Assembly (NCBI RefSeq): GCF_009389715.1
Contig: NC_052394.1
Location: 20,462,899 to 20,526,898 of the forward strand
Direction of reading: 5' to 3'
DNA: 64,000 nt
Source: Phoenix dactylifera
Lineage: Eukaryota; Streptophyta; Magnoliopsida; Arecales; Arecaceae
Position 1 is the stretch's first letter; each line of letters begins with the position of its first letter. A program made the translations under genes and the position numbers. Below are positions 13,023 to 25,705 of the stretch, piece after piece. The notes beneath the pieces are model-generated. The model did not search any database. It was not told the DNA's origin and worked only from the letters and a program-made list of their open reading frames with translations.

Positions 13023-15319
13023 ACTTCTTATATAACCCTTGTTATATAAGACTACCAAGATATTTTCTACCTTTACGTACAAATCATTTTTAAGGAGAAT
13101 TGTTACCTACAAATTGTTAATGAACTTCTAAGTGTAGCCTTCATTTAACGACGCTGCAAGAACTGCATGCTAATTCCATCCTAGTTGTTCCCCTCAAAAT
13201 ATTATTCTTAAATTAATTACTAAATTAAAAAATATTTATGAAGCATCCATTTTATGCGGATGAAAAGCTGCCATGGTCTCAAACCCATGACTGCTAGCCT
13301 TGACATGGCAATTCATTACTCTACCACTCCCATATATCAGGCTAATTCCCGTGACTCAACACAAATCTGCTTGTACCATGAGGCCGAGAAACTTCCATAT
13401 TGATCCATAGCATTATGCCACATCAAAAGCTGAAAATGTAACAATGGCTTTTATGGTATAAATTTTAGTGAAAAATTCCATGGCAGAGATGAAAGGGTAA
13501 AGTAGCTGTGTGTTTTGCCTAAGGAAAAAGAGCTAACAATATGGCAAACCCCACCTATAGGAACTCTCACATCTTCTCCATTTTGGCAAAAACTCTGAGA
13601 CTAATATTCTGCTCAAAAATTATTTTGTAAATACTTCAATTGATCCATCCCAATGAAGAATCTCTAAATAGGAGGCCAATGATCTCCATAGACACAAACC
13701 TTCCATCAAAACATGGCTTAATTTGCCAATGAAATTTATGTCATCAGACTCCATGTGATTGTATCATTCCTCTAAATCAGCTTGTCAAGCTCCTTCCAAT
13801 TGGGACCAGCTACTTTCCCACATAGGAATTGGGGAGACTCTGGTGATTATTGGTTACAGCTATGGCTGTCATGACCCAAGTAAAGTTGAGAAAGTATGCC
13901 TATCCGTCACAAAGACCATGTATGTGACTCTTAATGCAACCAGCTGCTTTACCACATAGGAATTGGGGAGACTGTGGCGATTATTGGTTACATCTATGGC
14001 TGTCAGGACCCAATTAAAGTTGAGGAAGTTATCTGCACGCCTATATGTCACAAAGACCATTTATGTGACTCTTAAATCTTAATGCAACCGTCCCTCTCAT
14101 AGTTGGTCCCTGGAAATCTACTCCTCAGTCCTCACCACCCTACCAAATCTCAATGAAAATTATTTAGAAAGCATTTGGGCAGAGTTATCAAAGAAAGCAG
14201 TGAAAGCAGCATTTCTTATCATTCGTGATTCCCAACCATTAAACAAGTCATTTCGAGATGATTTGTCGTCACCCAAGTTGTCATCATATATTGCTCCCTT
14301 TCCCCTTCTTTCGAGCTCTACAGCCCCTTCCATTACCCTCTTCATCAAAAAAAATACAGCCCCTTGCATTACCCAAACTTAGGCTACTTCGGTACCTAAC
14401 TTTGACACCAATCCTTGGAAAACTGCCTCCCCTGCCAACCACAAACAGCTGTTATCAAAAGATAAACCCATCCATATCAATCTTTCCAATTTGCCAATCT
14501 TATTTACATAAAAGTGTGACATCCCAGATTAAGTTCTTATATTCCAAAAAAAAAAAAAAAAATCTTTTCTTTAATTCCAGACTTTTGTGCCGATTTCGGA
14601 ATTTCTAATCCTATATTCACTTCTCATATCATGAAATGAATCTATGGATATCTTTAAAAGATAATAATAATCATAATAATTGGCAGCTAAAATTCTTGAA
14701 TTAGGAAGTGATGGTGGAGGTGAGACACAAACAGACGCGCAGTAATTAATAATCCGATTTGGTTGAGAAGATAATCTCTCTTTAATTAAGAAAAATAATG
14801 CTAGAGAGATGCATACCTGGGAAGAGAGCAGCCATGGGGCTGCCATCGCCAGTGCTGGTAGCCGGTGTCCGGGCGGCCGTGGACCAGGCAAGTCAGCTGG
14901 GGCTGGATGTAAGGGCACTCCTTCTCCTCGTACTGCGGTCTCCTCTCCTCGTCGTACACCCACTCCCCTTCGAAAATGTTACAGCCCCTCGCCGTCTCCC
15001 CCACTGCAAATGGCACCACCTCATCCTTCTCTAATACAACACCAAGTCAGCCAAGTACCAAAAAAAGAAGAAGAAGAAGAAGAAGAAGAAAAGATTTCGG
15101 TTCATTTTTACCTTTTGGCTTTGGAATGTTTTGTTGTTGTTGTTGTTCGAAATCCTCTAGCTGTTGGGATTGAAGGAAATGCTGGCGAAGGATGCAGCTG
15201 AAGTCCTCGCCATAAAGGATGGCCACAAAGATGATGAAGGAGAAGGTGATGAGATAGGAGGAGAAGGGGCACTTTCTATGGGAGGAGGAGGAGGAGGAGG
15301 AGGAGGAGGAGGACTTCAT
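10203..15319 (-). CDS. TBL-family polysaccharide O-acetyltransferase (xylan type likely)
   Basis: Six exons on the minus strand: 15319-15112, 15030-14817, 12128-11957, 11875-11676, 11588-11430 and 10542-10203. All junctions are GT-AG with matching phase and give 430 aa. Residues 1-16 are a Ser-rich cytosolic tail, about 17-37 a membrane anchor, then a short Gln-rich stem, the Cys-rich TBL domain from about C86, and the PC-esterase domain with GDS at 160-162 and the DxxH catalytic pair D406/H409 in [12 protein letters not shown] proteins are type II Golgi membrane enzymes that acetylate wall polysaccharides. The [10 protein letters not shown] and RGSFEGD strings resemble the TBL3/31-35 group that acts on xylan; that substrate is inference. 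The first in-frame ATG is at 15319. The 2.7-kb intron 2 holds (CT)n, a 134-bp tandem duplication and a tRNA-like relic. A TATAAAAT at 15926-15933 may belong to a longer leader. Confidence 0.93.
11130..11206. repeat. (AT)n microsatellite in TBL intron 5
   Basis: A pure AT dinucleotide run of about 77 bp lying in the intron between the exons at 11588-11430 and 10542-10203. Confidence 0.95.
12890..13018. repeat. (CT)n microsatellites in TBL intron 2
   Basis: Two CT-rich runs, about 12890-12920 and 12973-13018, separated by a T-rich stretch. The Ser-Leu repeats of an open frame across them are an artefact. Confidence 0.95.
13255..13345 (-). repeat. tRNA-like / SINE-head relic
   Basis: Read on the minus strand, GTGGTAGAGTAATG resembles a pol III A box and GGGTTTGAGACC, about 35 nt on, resembles a B box. 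The stems do not pair well enough for a functional tRNA. It may be a decayed tRNA or the head of a SINE. Confidence 0.3.
13808..14085. repeat. two-copy tandem duplication (134-bp period)
   Basis: The string CACATAGGAATTGGGGAGAC occurs at 13819 and 13953, followed in both copies by closely similar sequence through ACAAAGACCAT and TATGTGACTCTTAA. It lies in TBL intron 2. Confidence 0.85.
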
Positions 15320-17575
15320 CTCGATTGACTTTTTCCGGGATGGCAGACAAACGAGCCGAGGTCCGGTCCTTATGTTAAGAAGGACACAACCGCGTCCACC
15401 GCTGTTGGAATTTTCCTGCTGAATAGAAGGAGTCAGGGTAAGTCGCAAAATCTTATCTTCATTCCATTGGATATCACGAGTTTCACCACGGTCGGTTTCA
15501 CATGGAATGGAAAAAATAATTTTTTTTACCCAGCATGAATTGGCCGGTCCAAATGTATTCTTCCCACGCTGTTAAAAATTTTTTACTTGGTTTGCTTCCA
15601 GAACACCCTCTGTTTACCCTGGTTACATTACATCTCGCCATGAGATGGAAGGAGAACGAAGTAAATTACAGGTGATGGTGGGACCGTCATGGAAGGAGGA
15701 ACAAGGAAGTGGGGTTTCTTTGGTTCCAAGACTTCTCTCTGGGACGGTGGGACAGACGCAAGGTGGCAAAAAGAAAAGGTTGGGTGAGGTTTTGAGAGAG
15801 AGAGAGAGTGTGTGTGGGGGGGGGGGGGGGAAATTTAATGGGGAATTTGGTGGGCTTTCAGCATCAGAGGTTGGGAAAAGATGGGTCTCCTAACATGGAG
15901 CTGGATCGCAGACTTCATGGCTTTTATTTTATACCAGAATCTTTTACTCCTTCCATCAACCACCTAATCCTGTGGCGACACATGCAGTCATCAAAAGCTG
16001 TCTTCCTAGGCTCGCTGGCTTTAGAAAAGCATATGCATATTAAATTTGAAACATAGTAGGGTCATCCATAATGATTTGACGAGTGGAAGAGCTGGAGATG
16101 TGCAGGGGCTCGGCAAGCTAATGGAACCGTTATACCAAATCCTCAAATAAAAAAACTGAATTAGAGCCTCATATATGAGAGTCAGATATGGTTAGTGTTT
16201 AAGTATTTACTATGCTTTCATTACCTATATCCTTTTTCTATCCACACTAATGTCTTTCTTATATTAGTTTTTTCCAAGTTATGGTTAGTATTTACCTAGT
16301 TTCTTTCTATTATCTTGCACTAACCTCATCATCTTCCAAACGTGGACTCTAAATGGAATCAGACCCGACCCTCTGTCTAAGTGGAAAAAAAAAAAGAAAA
16401 AAAAGGAAGGTGATACTTGGCCATTATGACTTAAATAATAGGTAATTTTCTTTTTTTTCAACATGCGCAGCCTGATAAGTAGCTAAATTAGGAGCATTTT
16501 CGGTTGGAAGGGATGAAACTATGAAATAGAAATGAAAATGTGTAATTCTTATTCCAGCCGTTTGGTTCAAGAAAATTTTATTTTTATTATAATTTCAGAA
16601 GGAAATAGAAATGTCTGATTCTTCAAAATTTAATTCCTACTCCCTTTTAGTATTTAAATTTTATTACGATTTCGATTCCAATCACAAACTAAATATATCA
16701 GACGATATACCCTTTCCTAATTTCATTATAATTTATTTCGATGTTGATTCTAGTTGAGAACCAAATGCATCCTAAAAGTTAAGTTATTCAATCCAATATA
16801 TAATTAGCGGTGAATGGTGTGATTTTGAAGCTCGTTTTGGATCTCATATCCCTCATTTATTTTAATATCCTTTACACAAGCTTGAGGCAATCAGAATTAA
16901 AAAAACAAAAACAAAAAAGGGTACGAACGAAATGGGGGAGGCTACAGCATCTTCGGTCCTAATTAATAACTTCAAGTAAAACAGTCATAACAATTTTGGA
17001 ATATCAGAAACTATCTTTTGAAATCATAATAGTGCCCTTAAAATCTTAAGGTTGCTGAATGAAACGGATCCTCCTCGTGCCTCTTACATTCTCCTCAACT
17101 CTTCCAACCATTTGGGCACATACCATGAAGATGGAGAAATTAAGCATCCAAATAGGAGTTACATTAGAGCCATGATGTCTTATGTTTGAATGAAAATTTA
17201 TTTTATTTATTTATTGTGTCTAGCTGTTGGCTGGACGAGACCTTAGTCTAGAGTTTATTTTAATGAAAAAGAGGGGCGACCAAATCCACTAATCAATAGG
17301 ACCTGAGCGTAGATTATTAAGGTCAAGCATGTCTGTCTATGAAGTAAAAAAAAAAGGATTGTTAAATTATTGCAGGGACATGCTACACGTGACAAGATTA
17401 TAAGAATCTCAAAGTTACTAATGTTTAAGTTGTCCGATCTGTTGTTGTGGGGCTTTTGTCTAGGGCAGATAATAACTATAGAGATGTGTTATTATTTCTT
17501 TGGTCTTCTCTAAATTATCTACCTCAATGTGAGATCTAGTAAACTGGGCCTAGTCCACTTTATCGGCCCAATCCT
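15320..17575. other. TBL upstream region and spacer
   Basis: No second gene is recognised. A G run of 15 lies at 15816-15830 after a GA/GT repeat. A probable decayed MITE with CCGTTTGGTT-like sequence lies near 16495-16785. Short frames near 15645-16056 have no recognisable domain. Confidence 0.5.
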
Positions 17576-17579
17576 TTTG

Positions 17580-19930
17580 GACCAAAAAAAAAAAAAGGAA
17601 TATGCATGCCACGCACGTGCAACAACGGAGGAAGAAGATTCCCGATCTCCGAGATGGTCGGAAGGAATCCAACTCTAAGCTGGATTCCGGTCGCGACTAG
17701 GCTTATTTAGAGGTTTTCACCGACTCCTCTCTCATCCCACCGGAGATCTAACCCGATTTGAGCCCACCGTCAGCGTTCTCTTCATTTTTTTCTTTCCGAA
17801 CGCCGATCATCGTTCATGCCATAGCTGCATCTAATTGCCGCCGAAAACCAGGTAAAAATGCAGCCATCTTCGATTTACCTTTCTCCTCTTCCTTTTGGAC
17901 CCTTTGGGGCCCTGATGTTGGTCGGTGATCGTTGGAATTTGGCTGAAAAGGGCAACACCCTGTTTTTTCCTATTTTTGGAAGTCGGGACCTTCTCTTTCT
18001 CTGATCATTGTTTCCTTCAGCACTCGTCGCCCGAGCCTTTCCTTGACTCTCCGCAGTGGTTAAAAGCGAAGGCCGGAGTCAGCCATAGGTCCCCTGACCC
18101 TGTCTTGGTTTCATGGGTTAAGGAGGTTGGAACCCTGTTTTTAGTTTATTTTCCCTCGCTACTAGCTGCCGATTACCATCGGCTGTTGTCCACAGCAGTC
18201 AGCCATAGGTCCCCTGATCCTAGGCACCACTACAGCCTCCCTTTCTCCATCTTTCTCTCTTCCTTGGCTAGTGAGAGAGAGAGGATATGTTCACTTTTTC
18301 TCTATTTTTTTCTCTTCCCCATTCTTTCTCTCTCTTGTTTCTCTTTGCTGAATTTTTACTCTCTCTAGAGATGATAGATCTATAAGGTACTTCTCTCAGT
18401 GATTTTGGATATTTTCTAGTGAATGGTCTTGATCCATGGTCGTCGGACAGCACGCCAGCCCCCACTTTGGCCTTTTACAAACACTATTAGAATTGATCAT
18501 CCTTGATCTCTATTGAACCACCTATAACCTAATCTGAGTATGATCAGATGAATTTTGCTTTGATTGGACCAACAAGGATGTCTAGCACTTTTGCTTAGTC
18601 AGCCCTATAAGGATATCAGAACTTAGAATTTTTTATTCTTTCTCTCTCTTGTTTCTCTCTGCTGATTTTTACTCTCTTTAGAGATGATAGATCTATAAGG
18701 TACTTCTCTTAGTGATTTTGGATATGTTCTAGTGAATGGTCCTAATCCATGGTCATTGGATAGCACGCCAGCCCCCCCTTTGGCCTTTTACAGACACTAT
18801 TAGAATTGATCATCCTTGATCTCTATTGAACCACCTATAACCTAATCTGAGCATGATCAAATGAATTTTGCTTTGATTGGACCAACAAGGATGTCTAACA
18901 CTTTTGCTTAGTTAGCCCTATAAGGATATCAGAACTTAGAATTTTTTATTCTTAAATTAATCATGCTAAATTTTAATAAAATAATAATACAATTTTGGAT
19001 ATTAGGTTCTGAAGGAGGATCTCAGGTTTAGTTGGATTGCCTACTCGTTGTTCGTGCAAGATAAGTAATGATCTATTTTTTCTAGATTTTTTATTATATA
19101 ATATTACTTTTACATCAAAGAAATTGCTAATCAATTTATATGTGATTTATGCATTTTACGAGATGGTGTTTTCGTAAAAAATAGATTTGTAATTTGAAGT
19201 AATATGTTTCGAACTATTAATATATTGTTTACTGATCTTACATCCTATATGCATATTTTAAGTAGACTATGATATGGATATTATTTGTAAAAAGAACTTT
19301 GACATGTATCAAATTTGAACTCTCAGCTGACTATGGTGTGGACCTGCCAATTGGTGGTTATACACTATTACCTCGATAATTATTGAGCTCATTGATTATA
19401 TTTCTGGCCCTGCCACTGGGTATAAATGTGGTATTCTCGCCCACTTTGCAGGATATAAGTGCAATATTCTGTCCCACTCTGCAGGGTATAAGTGTGTTTC
19501 TATTTTTGGCCTAGCCACTAGGTATAAGTGTGGACATAGTTAAAAACTGTTAAATTGAATATGATTTGTTTCAAATCAGATTTATGATTATATATATAAA
19601 TATTTGAAAGATATGGATCTTAATAGATTTGTTTTTTGAAACAGAATTGGTTATGTCTTTATATTGATTCGTGGTAATTTGTGTTGTATTATTATATCAT
19701 ATGTTATTACATAAATTATCTAATTAAAATATTTATTACTTAATTAGTTGTCTAACTCGATTTCTTATTGTTTTTAGAGATCCAAAGAATTAGTTTGACT
19801 CGGAGATTTATCATGGGAGAGTGATTAAAGATAAGATTTCGACATCTTTTTTTAGACTAAATTTTATTTTAGTGTTGATGCATAATTTTAAAATATTATT
19901 AGTTTTGTAAGATTTTTAATTTTGTTATTT
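17580..19930 (+). repeat. unclassified repetitive region with 313-bp tandem duplication
   Basis: A leader-like GC-richer stretch (17600-17860) follows a TATTTAGAGG string. Two tandem copies with a 313-bp period follow: GATGATAGATCTATAAGG occurs at 18370 and 18683, and similarity runs through about 18325-18953. Short related units with GGTATAAGTGTGG lie at 19400-19530. It resembles a dispersed non-coding transposon derivative or an old LTR, but no termini were found. The 147-codon frame at 17925 has no known domain. Confidence 0.5.
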
Positions 19931-21530
19931 AAATTAGAATTTGTATATTAATTATTTAAATTTATTATGCTATTTGTATATGAAATCATGTTGAGATGCT
20001 TTACATTCTTGTGGAAAGAGTTTTTTATAAATATACGGTGGCTGCCGTGACCTCTGGCTCGCGTACTTGGGTTGGGGGCGTGATACTTTTTGTGCCTGAT
20101 GCAAGAATAGATGCAAGAGTAGATGACCTTCCTCTCTTCCAAAGAAATGAGTTAGCATGATGTTTAATCTTCTAGGCCCATGAGTCAGTAGGGGCATGGC
20201 ACCATTCTCATTGTAGAATTTTCTCTTTAATCCTCAGAGAAGGATGTTTTATTAGTCTTTAATATTTGATTATTTTGTTGTTTTATGTTATTCTTCTGCT
20301 GGGTAGTTTCCAATTTAGATTGAGAGATGAATTCAGCTGGCGCAGTGTTAATAGGATGGCCCAGACCATTAAGCCCAATAATGGAGCATACCAGCGTCCA
20401 ACTTAAAGTGAGGCTGGGCCTTGATATGGAAGGCCATTGGTTCAGCTCTACAGGCCTACCATGCAAAATGCTTCAGATCACATCATGGCAACAAAACGAG
20501 GAAGGATCACCGTTCATAACTCATGCAAATTTCCTTGGTTTTAACAATACTTTTCTGTTTTATGGCAAGAATGCCTCAATTCTTTTTCCTCCAAAACCTT
20601 AGATGAATTATTTTTCAACCAAGTCCCTTTTTTTGGGTTTCTCTCTCATGTTGGTGTTCATGGGTAGATTGCAAATTGAGATCAAGGAAACAACTCTAAG
20701 GAGACTAAATTCTACCTAAGGTTCTCAGCAAGCAAAACGAGGGTAGCAATGAGAATGAACATGAAGTTATGAGAAGCGAGGAGGCTACAATTGCAATCAT
20801 GGCATTCTTGGCGATCGTAGAAAGTGGTGATGACATCTAAGAAGAACCATCTTGAAGTATTGATGGAATATATTCTTCCAACGTAATCATATTTTCTTTA
20901 CTAAAATAGAGTCCTTTTGTCATTTTAACAATATGAAAGTTCTTTCTATGCCATTTTTTTTCAATAATGACACACATACATACATATAAAAATATATATT
21001 CATCGGCATGTATCTATATATATAGCAACATTTATTTATGCAGGTATGTATGTATGTATATATGAATATGCATACGGATATATATGTGTGCACTCACAAA
21101 TGTAAACGCACACTTACACACATATGTACATGCATACATACATATTGTCATTCCATATACATACATACATACATACATTATGTCTGTATGTGTGTATGTA
21201 TGTACCATATGGATCCAATTTATAAATTTCTTGTCAAATTTTGATCTAGAACTACTGGACCCCGAATGTAAGCATGTTTCCATCTTGCAAGTACATATCA
21301 GATTAGTAAAATCTCAAAACCAAGCATTCACAAATGGTCTAAACACCTTTATTTTAAACTAAAGACGTCAATCTTCTTGCTTCACATGAAAAGAGAGGAA
21401 AAAAAAATGAAAATATCCCCTGTTATCAAGGAAGAAGCATAAATTGAGGGTGGGAGGAGGGAAAGAAAGGAGTTAGGAGAAAAATTTTATGATCAGATCT
21501 GCTTCCAGCTCCCCATCTATTCAATTCTCT
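19931..21530. other. spacer, no gene recognised
   Basis: AT-rich flank downstream of the first ZIP gene. Two overlapping frames near 20227-20602 on opposite strands have no known domain and look like chance. A degenerate (ACAT)n/(ATGT)n stretch lies at 20970-21205. Confidence 0.5.
20970..21205. repeat. degenerate (ACAT)n / (ATGT)n tetranucleotide repeat
   Basis: Repeated ACAT and ATGT units with interruptions, just beyond the 3' end of the first ZIP gene. It generates several Tyr/Ile/His/Met/Cys-rich false frames on both strands. Confidence 0.9.
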
Positions 21531-24500
21531 CTAAGCCCATTTAGCAAGAAGAGACATTAAGCCTGCTCCTATAAGCAATGAGACATTTATCGCAAATTGT
21601 AGCTTTCCCTTGCTCTGTACCCTTGGGTTCATAAAATCTTCAGCTAGAAGGTCAACAAGAGCCATGTAGATCAAAATTCCTGCGGCTACTGAATTGAGAA
21701 TGCCTTCGACAATTAAAGCAGTAGGACTGTTCTCATTGTAAACAGATGATATTCCAAAACCTATTGCTATTCCAACAGGAGTGGTGAGCGAGAAGAAGAG
21801 TATCATCGTTGCCACTGACATGGTTTTAAATTTTGCCTGCAATATAAAATAGTTCAGTATTATTGGTAAAAGGTAAAAGTTGGATGGTAATACAGGATAC
21901 CACAAGTAGCACTAACTAATTTTTTTGTTTTTTGATAGGCTCTTGAATAAAATCATGGCATAAACTAAAGCTCCAATGGAGAAATTTTCTTGACGCATTA
22001 CATAATCAAATGAAAAACAAACCTTTAGCAAAGGCATGGTAGCTTTAGACAATTTTCAGTGCTCTAAAAAGCTTAGAAACATATAGGGAAGGAGCAAGAA
22101 TAAATTTTTTAACTAAGGTGCAGAATCTAACATGCGAGGTCATTGCAACTAAGCTTTTTAATATTTCATCTATCACATTGAATTTGAGTAAAAGAAGAAA
22201 AATGAAAAGCATGGGTGCAAATCTAGGGACCACAATATTCGGCCTTTATTTAATGGTGAAAACCTTTATGCCACTTGCTTTATATGAATGTATGATATAA
22301 CATAACAAATTTGTGCCAAATTTTATTCCTCTCCAAATTAAAGGGCAATATCAGCAGGCATCCCAACCTCTTGTTTTAGTAAATCAATAAAATATATAAT
22401 GTTACAACCAATATCAATTACCATATGACCTATCAAATTTGCTTTTTTTTGTTTGGGGGGGGGGGGGGGGGGGGGGGGTTAAAATTCCATGTTCCAATGT
22501 TATTTTCCAAGAATTTGACTTAGATAACATTTGAATGAAATTGTTGATGTTATCCCGTCATCATTCTTCAAAATAAAAAGAAAACGTAATACTACAGCAA
22601 ATAGGAGCATGACCTCCAAAAGCTATTATAAAACTACTAATAGTCATCAAGATTAGTTACTAGGCTAATTAGTTACCTTGCAAAAGCTTTGGGCATTGCA
22701 AGTTGGTTGAAATCCCCAATACTATCTTCCAATGTTAGATAATAATATTTTAATAATTCAACAACTATAACTGGCAAACTTAGACATGGTCATAATGAGA
22801 GCCAAATAGCATTACTTGGAACAAGTCCAATCAACTCAACTAGCAGGCTACTGAGCATATCCTCAGTTACTAAAGCTTTACACTTCTTTAAAGCAAACTA
22901 GGAGGGATCTACTATACATGTTATTGATTAATAAAATGGGATCAATTAGACCTAATCTAGATAAGAATTTGAATAACTGTGGTCTACTTAATATAGTATT
23001 AATCTCTATATTTTAAATAATAATTATTGGCCTGAAATTTGCTTGAAAAAATAATTTGTTAGATTTGAATCCAAATAAATCATACCTGAGCAATACATCC
23101 CCCAAGCCCCATGCCCTCGAAGAACTGATGAAAGCTCAAAGCAGCTACCAGGGGCCTTATGGTAGAGGGACTATCTGATGCACCAAGAGATATCCCAATT
23201 ATCACCGAATGGACCACGATGCCCAACTCCAGTACCTACACCACATGCATCCAATCCTTGCAAGTTACCTTACCGCGACAATAGAAAATCTTTCTTAAAA
23301 AGTATTACTTTTTGCAATTGAATCTCAAAGGCAATACAATTTTATAGTTTCAACAAATTCAGTAAAAAAGATTATAAAAAAAATTGGTCTAGGAAACAGT
23401 TGATTTAACTTTATAAGAGTATATTTCCATATATTTTATTATTTTTTGAGGATGATGCAGGAAATCTAGATGGACCATAATTTACAGTCCACCTGGCTTC
23501 TCCCCCACAATTTATCAGAACACACACACATATATATATATTTTAGCTAAAAAATATTTATGTATATATATACATATATATGTACATATATAGATTGATA
23601 TATGTATGTCTATATGTATAGGTACATATAGAGATAGATATAAGTACATATATGTATATGTACATATATAGATAGATATATGTACATATATGTATATATT
23701 ATGTGTGTATAAAATATGAGATAATAATAATAATAATAATAATAAAATTATATAAAAACTAAATATATATAAAAATATATGATTAGTATAAAAAATATAA
23801 TTTAAAAAATTCAAAATTGAACTGTATTGATTCTAATATAATTGTCAAAGCTGACGGCATTTCCAATCCCACTTTCAACTTACTAAAAAATATCAGCTGT
23901 CAGACAAAACTGGCAACCTTTTTAAACCACAAAAAAAGAGAACCGCATCACGATCCTCCATTCTAGGCGTAGCGTGCAAAAAAAAAGGAGTTTTTACGTA
24001 ATATAAAAAATAACTAGAAAGATAAAAAAAAAATTAGAGTCTGTTCTGAATATTTTATATTAGGTCAATACAACCAACAAAATTATAAAATTATAGGTTA
24101 AATTAAATTTATATGTATAAATATTTAAAAATAATTTTGGATTGGGCGGTTATGATTTTCCGCTAGTTAATGCGCGGAAAACGCACCTGGGAGATGACGC
24201 GATGGCGCACGAGCTTATCGGAGCCATCGACGGCGGGGCCATGAGCATGCCCGTGGGTGGCGTGGACGTGGATCACAGCATCTCCCGCGGGGCGATTCAT
24301 CTCCGCATCCCCTTTGTTAGCCTCATCGTTCACCGCCCTCGCCGACCGGCTAAAATAGCTCGTCGCCAGAGTATCCACCATCAGCGTCCCGAGGGCACCA
24401 ATCATGGCACCGAATCCGGCGAACGGAAACTTCCCCCATGGGTCGTCACTGAGGCACGGGGAGGTCAGGTTTTCGAAAGCGTCCGGAAGTATGTGGATGA

Positions 24501-24774
24501 AGCCCGTGGCGAGTATGACGCCGGCGGCGAAGGCTTTGATCACGAAAAAGATATCGTTCTCCGGACTGAGAGCGGGGATGGATTTGCTCAAGATCGGGAG
24601 GCAGACGCCGATGGCGCCGCAGATGAGGATGGAGAAGAAGGCGGCGATTTTGAGCGGCCGGGCTTTGGATTTGTTGCGGCCCTCGTCATCGGGGGAGCAC
24701 TCGCAGTCTCCGGCGACGGCGAAAAGCGGCAAGAGGAGGAGGGAGAGGAAGAAGAGAAGGGCTAGGGGTCTCAT
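21531..24774 (-). CDS. ZIP zinc/iron transporter, first of a tandem pair
   Basis: Three exons on the minus strand: 24774-24187 (196 codons), 23235-23086 (50 codons) and 21836-21531 (101 codons plus stop), all GT-AG and phase 0, giving 347 aa, normal for plant ZIP proteins. Order: signal peptide about 1-22, a short Cys/acid stretch (DCECS), three membrane helices, a variable loop with the His-rich metal site around H169-H178, then TM4 with HSVIIG (H205) and TM5 with HQFFEG (H232, E236), the conserved transport-site residues, and three further helices. ZIP proteins import Zn, Fe or Mn across plasma or vacuolar membranes; sequence alone does not give the metal. The paralogue at 33450-35163 has the same exon lengths in exons 2 and 3. 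Intron 2 carries a run of 24 G at 22455-22478. A TATAAAAG box lies 75 bp upstream of the ATG. Confidence 0.95.
22455..22478. repeat. poly(G) run of 24 in ZIP intron 2
   Basis: Twenty-four consecutive G on the plus strand, so C in the ZIP transcript. Such runs are prone to sequencing length error. Confidence 0.9.
23521..23745. repeat. TATA/TACA/TAGA-rich microsatellite region in ZIP intron 1
   Basis: Interrupted ATATAC, ATAGAT and TAA units within intron 1 of the first ZIP gene. It ends with (TAA)8-type repeats near 23721-23745. Confidence 0.85.
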
Positions 24775-24848
24775 CGTCGATTGGAAAGAGGGTAGAAGCG
24801 AGGCAGGCGGAGAAGTTGGAATATAGAGTGGAGCAGGGGGGTGGGGGT

Positions 24849-24856
24849 CTTTTATA
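24849..24856 (-). promoter_or_regulatory. TATA box of first ZIP gene
   Basis: The minus strand reads CTATAAAAGACC, a canonical plant TATA box 75 bp upstream of the ATG at 24774. No RTGTCGACAY zinc element is seen between here and the LTR element at 25172. Confidence 0.7.
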
Positions 24857-25171
24857 GGAGAGAGAGGTTCGAAATTATTATTTGGAAATATCGCTGGGAT
24901 GAGCACATTTTAGTGGTTCGGGCCGGGGGGACGTGCGGAAGCGTTGAAACTATGAGCTGTGTGGTGCTGATTTTTCGGCGAGACTGATATGGTACTACAT
25001 CAGGTTTTAATCTACACCCTCTCCGTGTCTTTCCATGATAATTTGCTGCAAAAGGGCTAGGTCGACTTTGGATTTGGCAAAGTCGAATTATATTTTTGGG
25101 TTTTGAATTTTGATAGGTACATATTATCTTGCTTTATTATAATACAGTTTTTAATAATATTTATCTAGATG

Positions 25172-25705
25172 TGTTGCCCCTAAATTCTAAATCGAGGTCG
25201 GAGTGCTACTTTGTTTGCTCAGAAATCGGAGAGAATCGAATTGAATGAGATGATCGAGGTGAGGAAGAACTGGTCGCCTTCGAGGATGATCTACAAAAAG
25301 TCCACTTGCCGAAATATTTCCGGCAGAGAGCCCTACGATATCTAAGTCAGAATGGTAGTGCAGCAGTGCTGAAAGAAGAAATTTTATAGAATAGAGTCTT
25401 CGAATGAACTTATGTAAGGACCTCCAGGCCACCTTTTTATATAGGGTATCACACCAATCCATTATTTGATTTGGCGCCATGTGGTCTAGATACTGGTCAG
25501 CTACACGTTTACAACGTAAAAATAGTCCCGCATGAGCAGCATGCATCGATAATTATGTCGATCGTGCGTAAACTACAATGTTGCCATAATTGCCGGTCTA
25601 TATTAATACGAGTGGAGTGGCTTCTTGATTTTTACCGAAGTTGTTCACCTTAGCTAATACTGAAGCTAAAGAGATCGATTTAATCCGAGGACGAGATGTC
25701 CAACA
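25172..25705 (-). repeat. 3' LTR of the deleted element (534 bp)
   Basis: A TG...CA bounded LTR. It contains a leftward TATATAAA-like box near 25437-25444 and is aligned over its full length with the LTR at 26534-27071. Confidence 0.85.

Noticed and set aside
14571-15201. Several frames on both strands near the TBL start
   Set aside because: They overlap TBL exon 2 and its introns in other frames; only the reading with conserved TBL motifs is kept.
20227-20602. Overlapping 79- and 91-codon frames on opposite strands
   Set aside because: No domain, no splice context and no homology that I recognise.
24142-24826. Plus-strand frames of 207 and 140 codons
   Set aside because: Antisense to exon 1 of the first ZIP gene, whose membrane helices and splice sites are clear.
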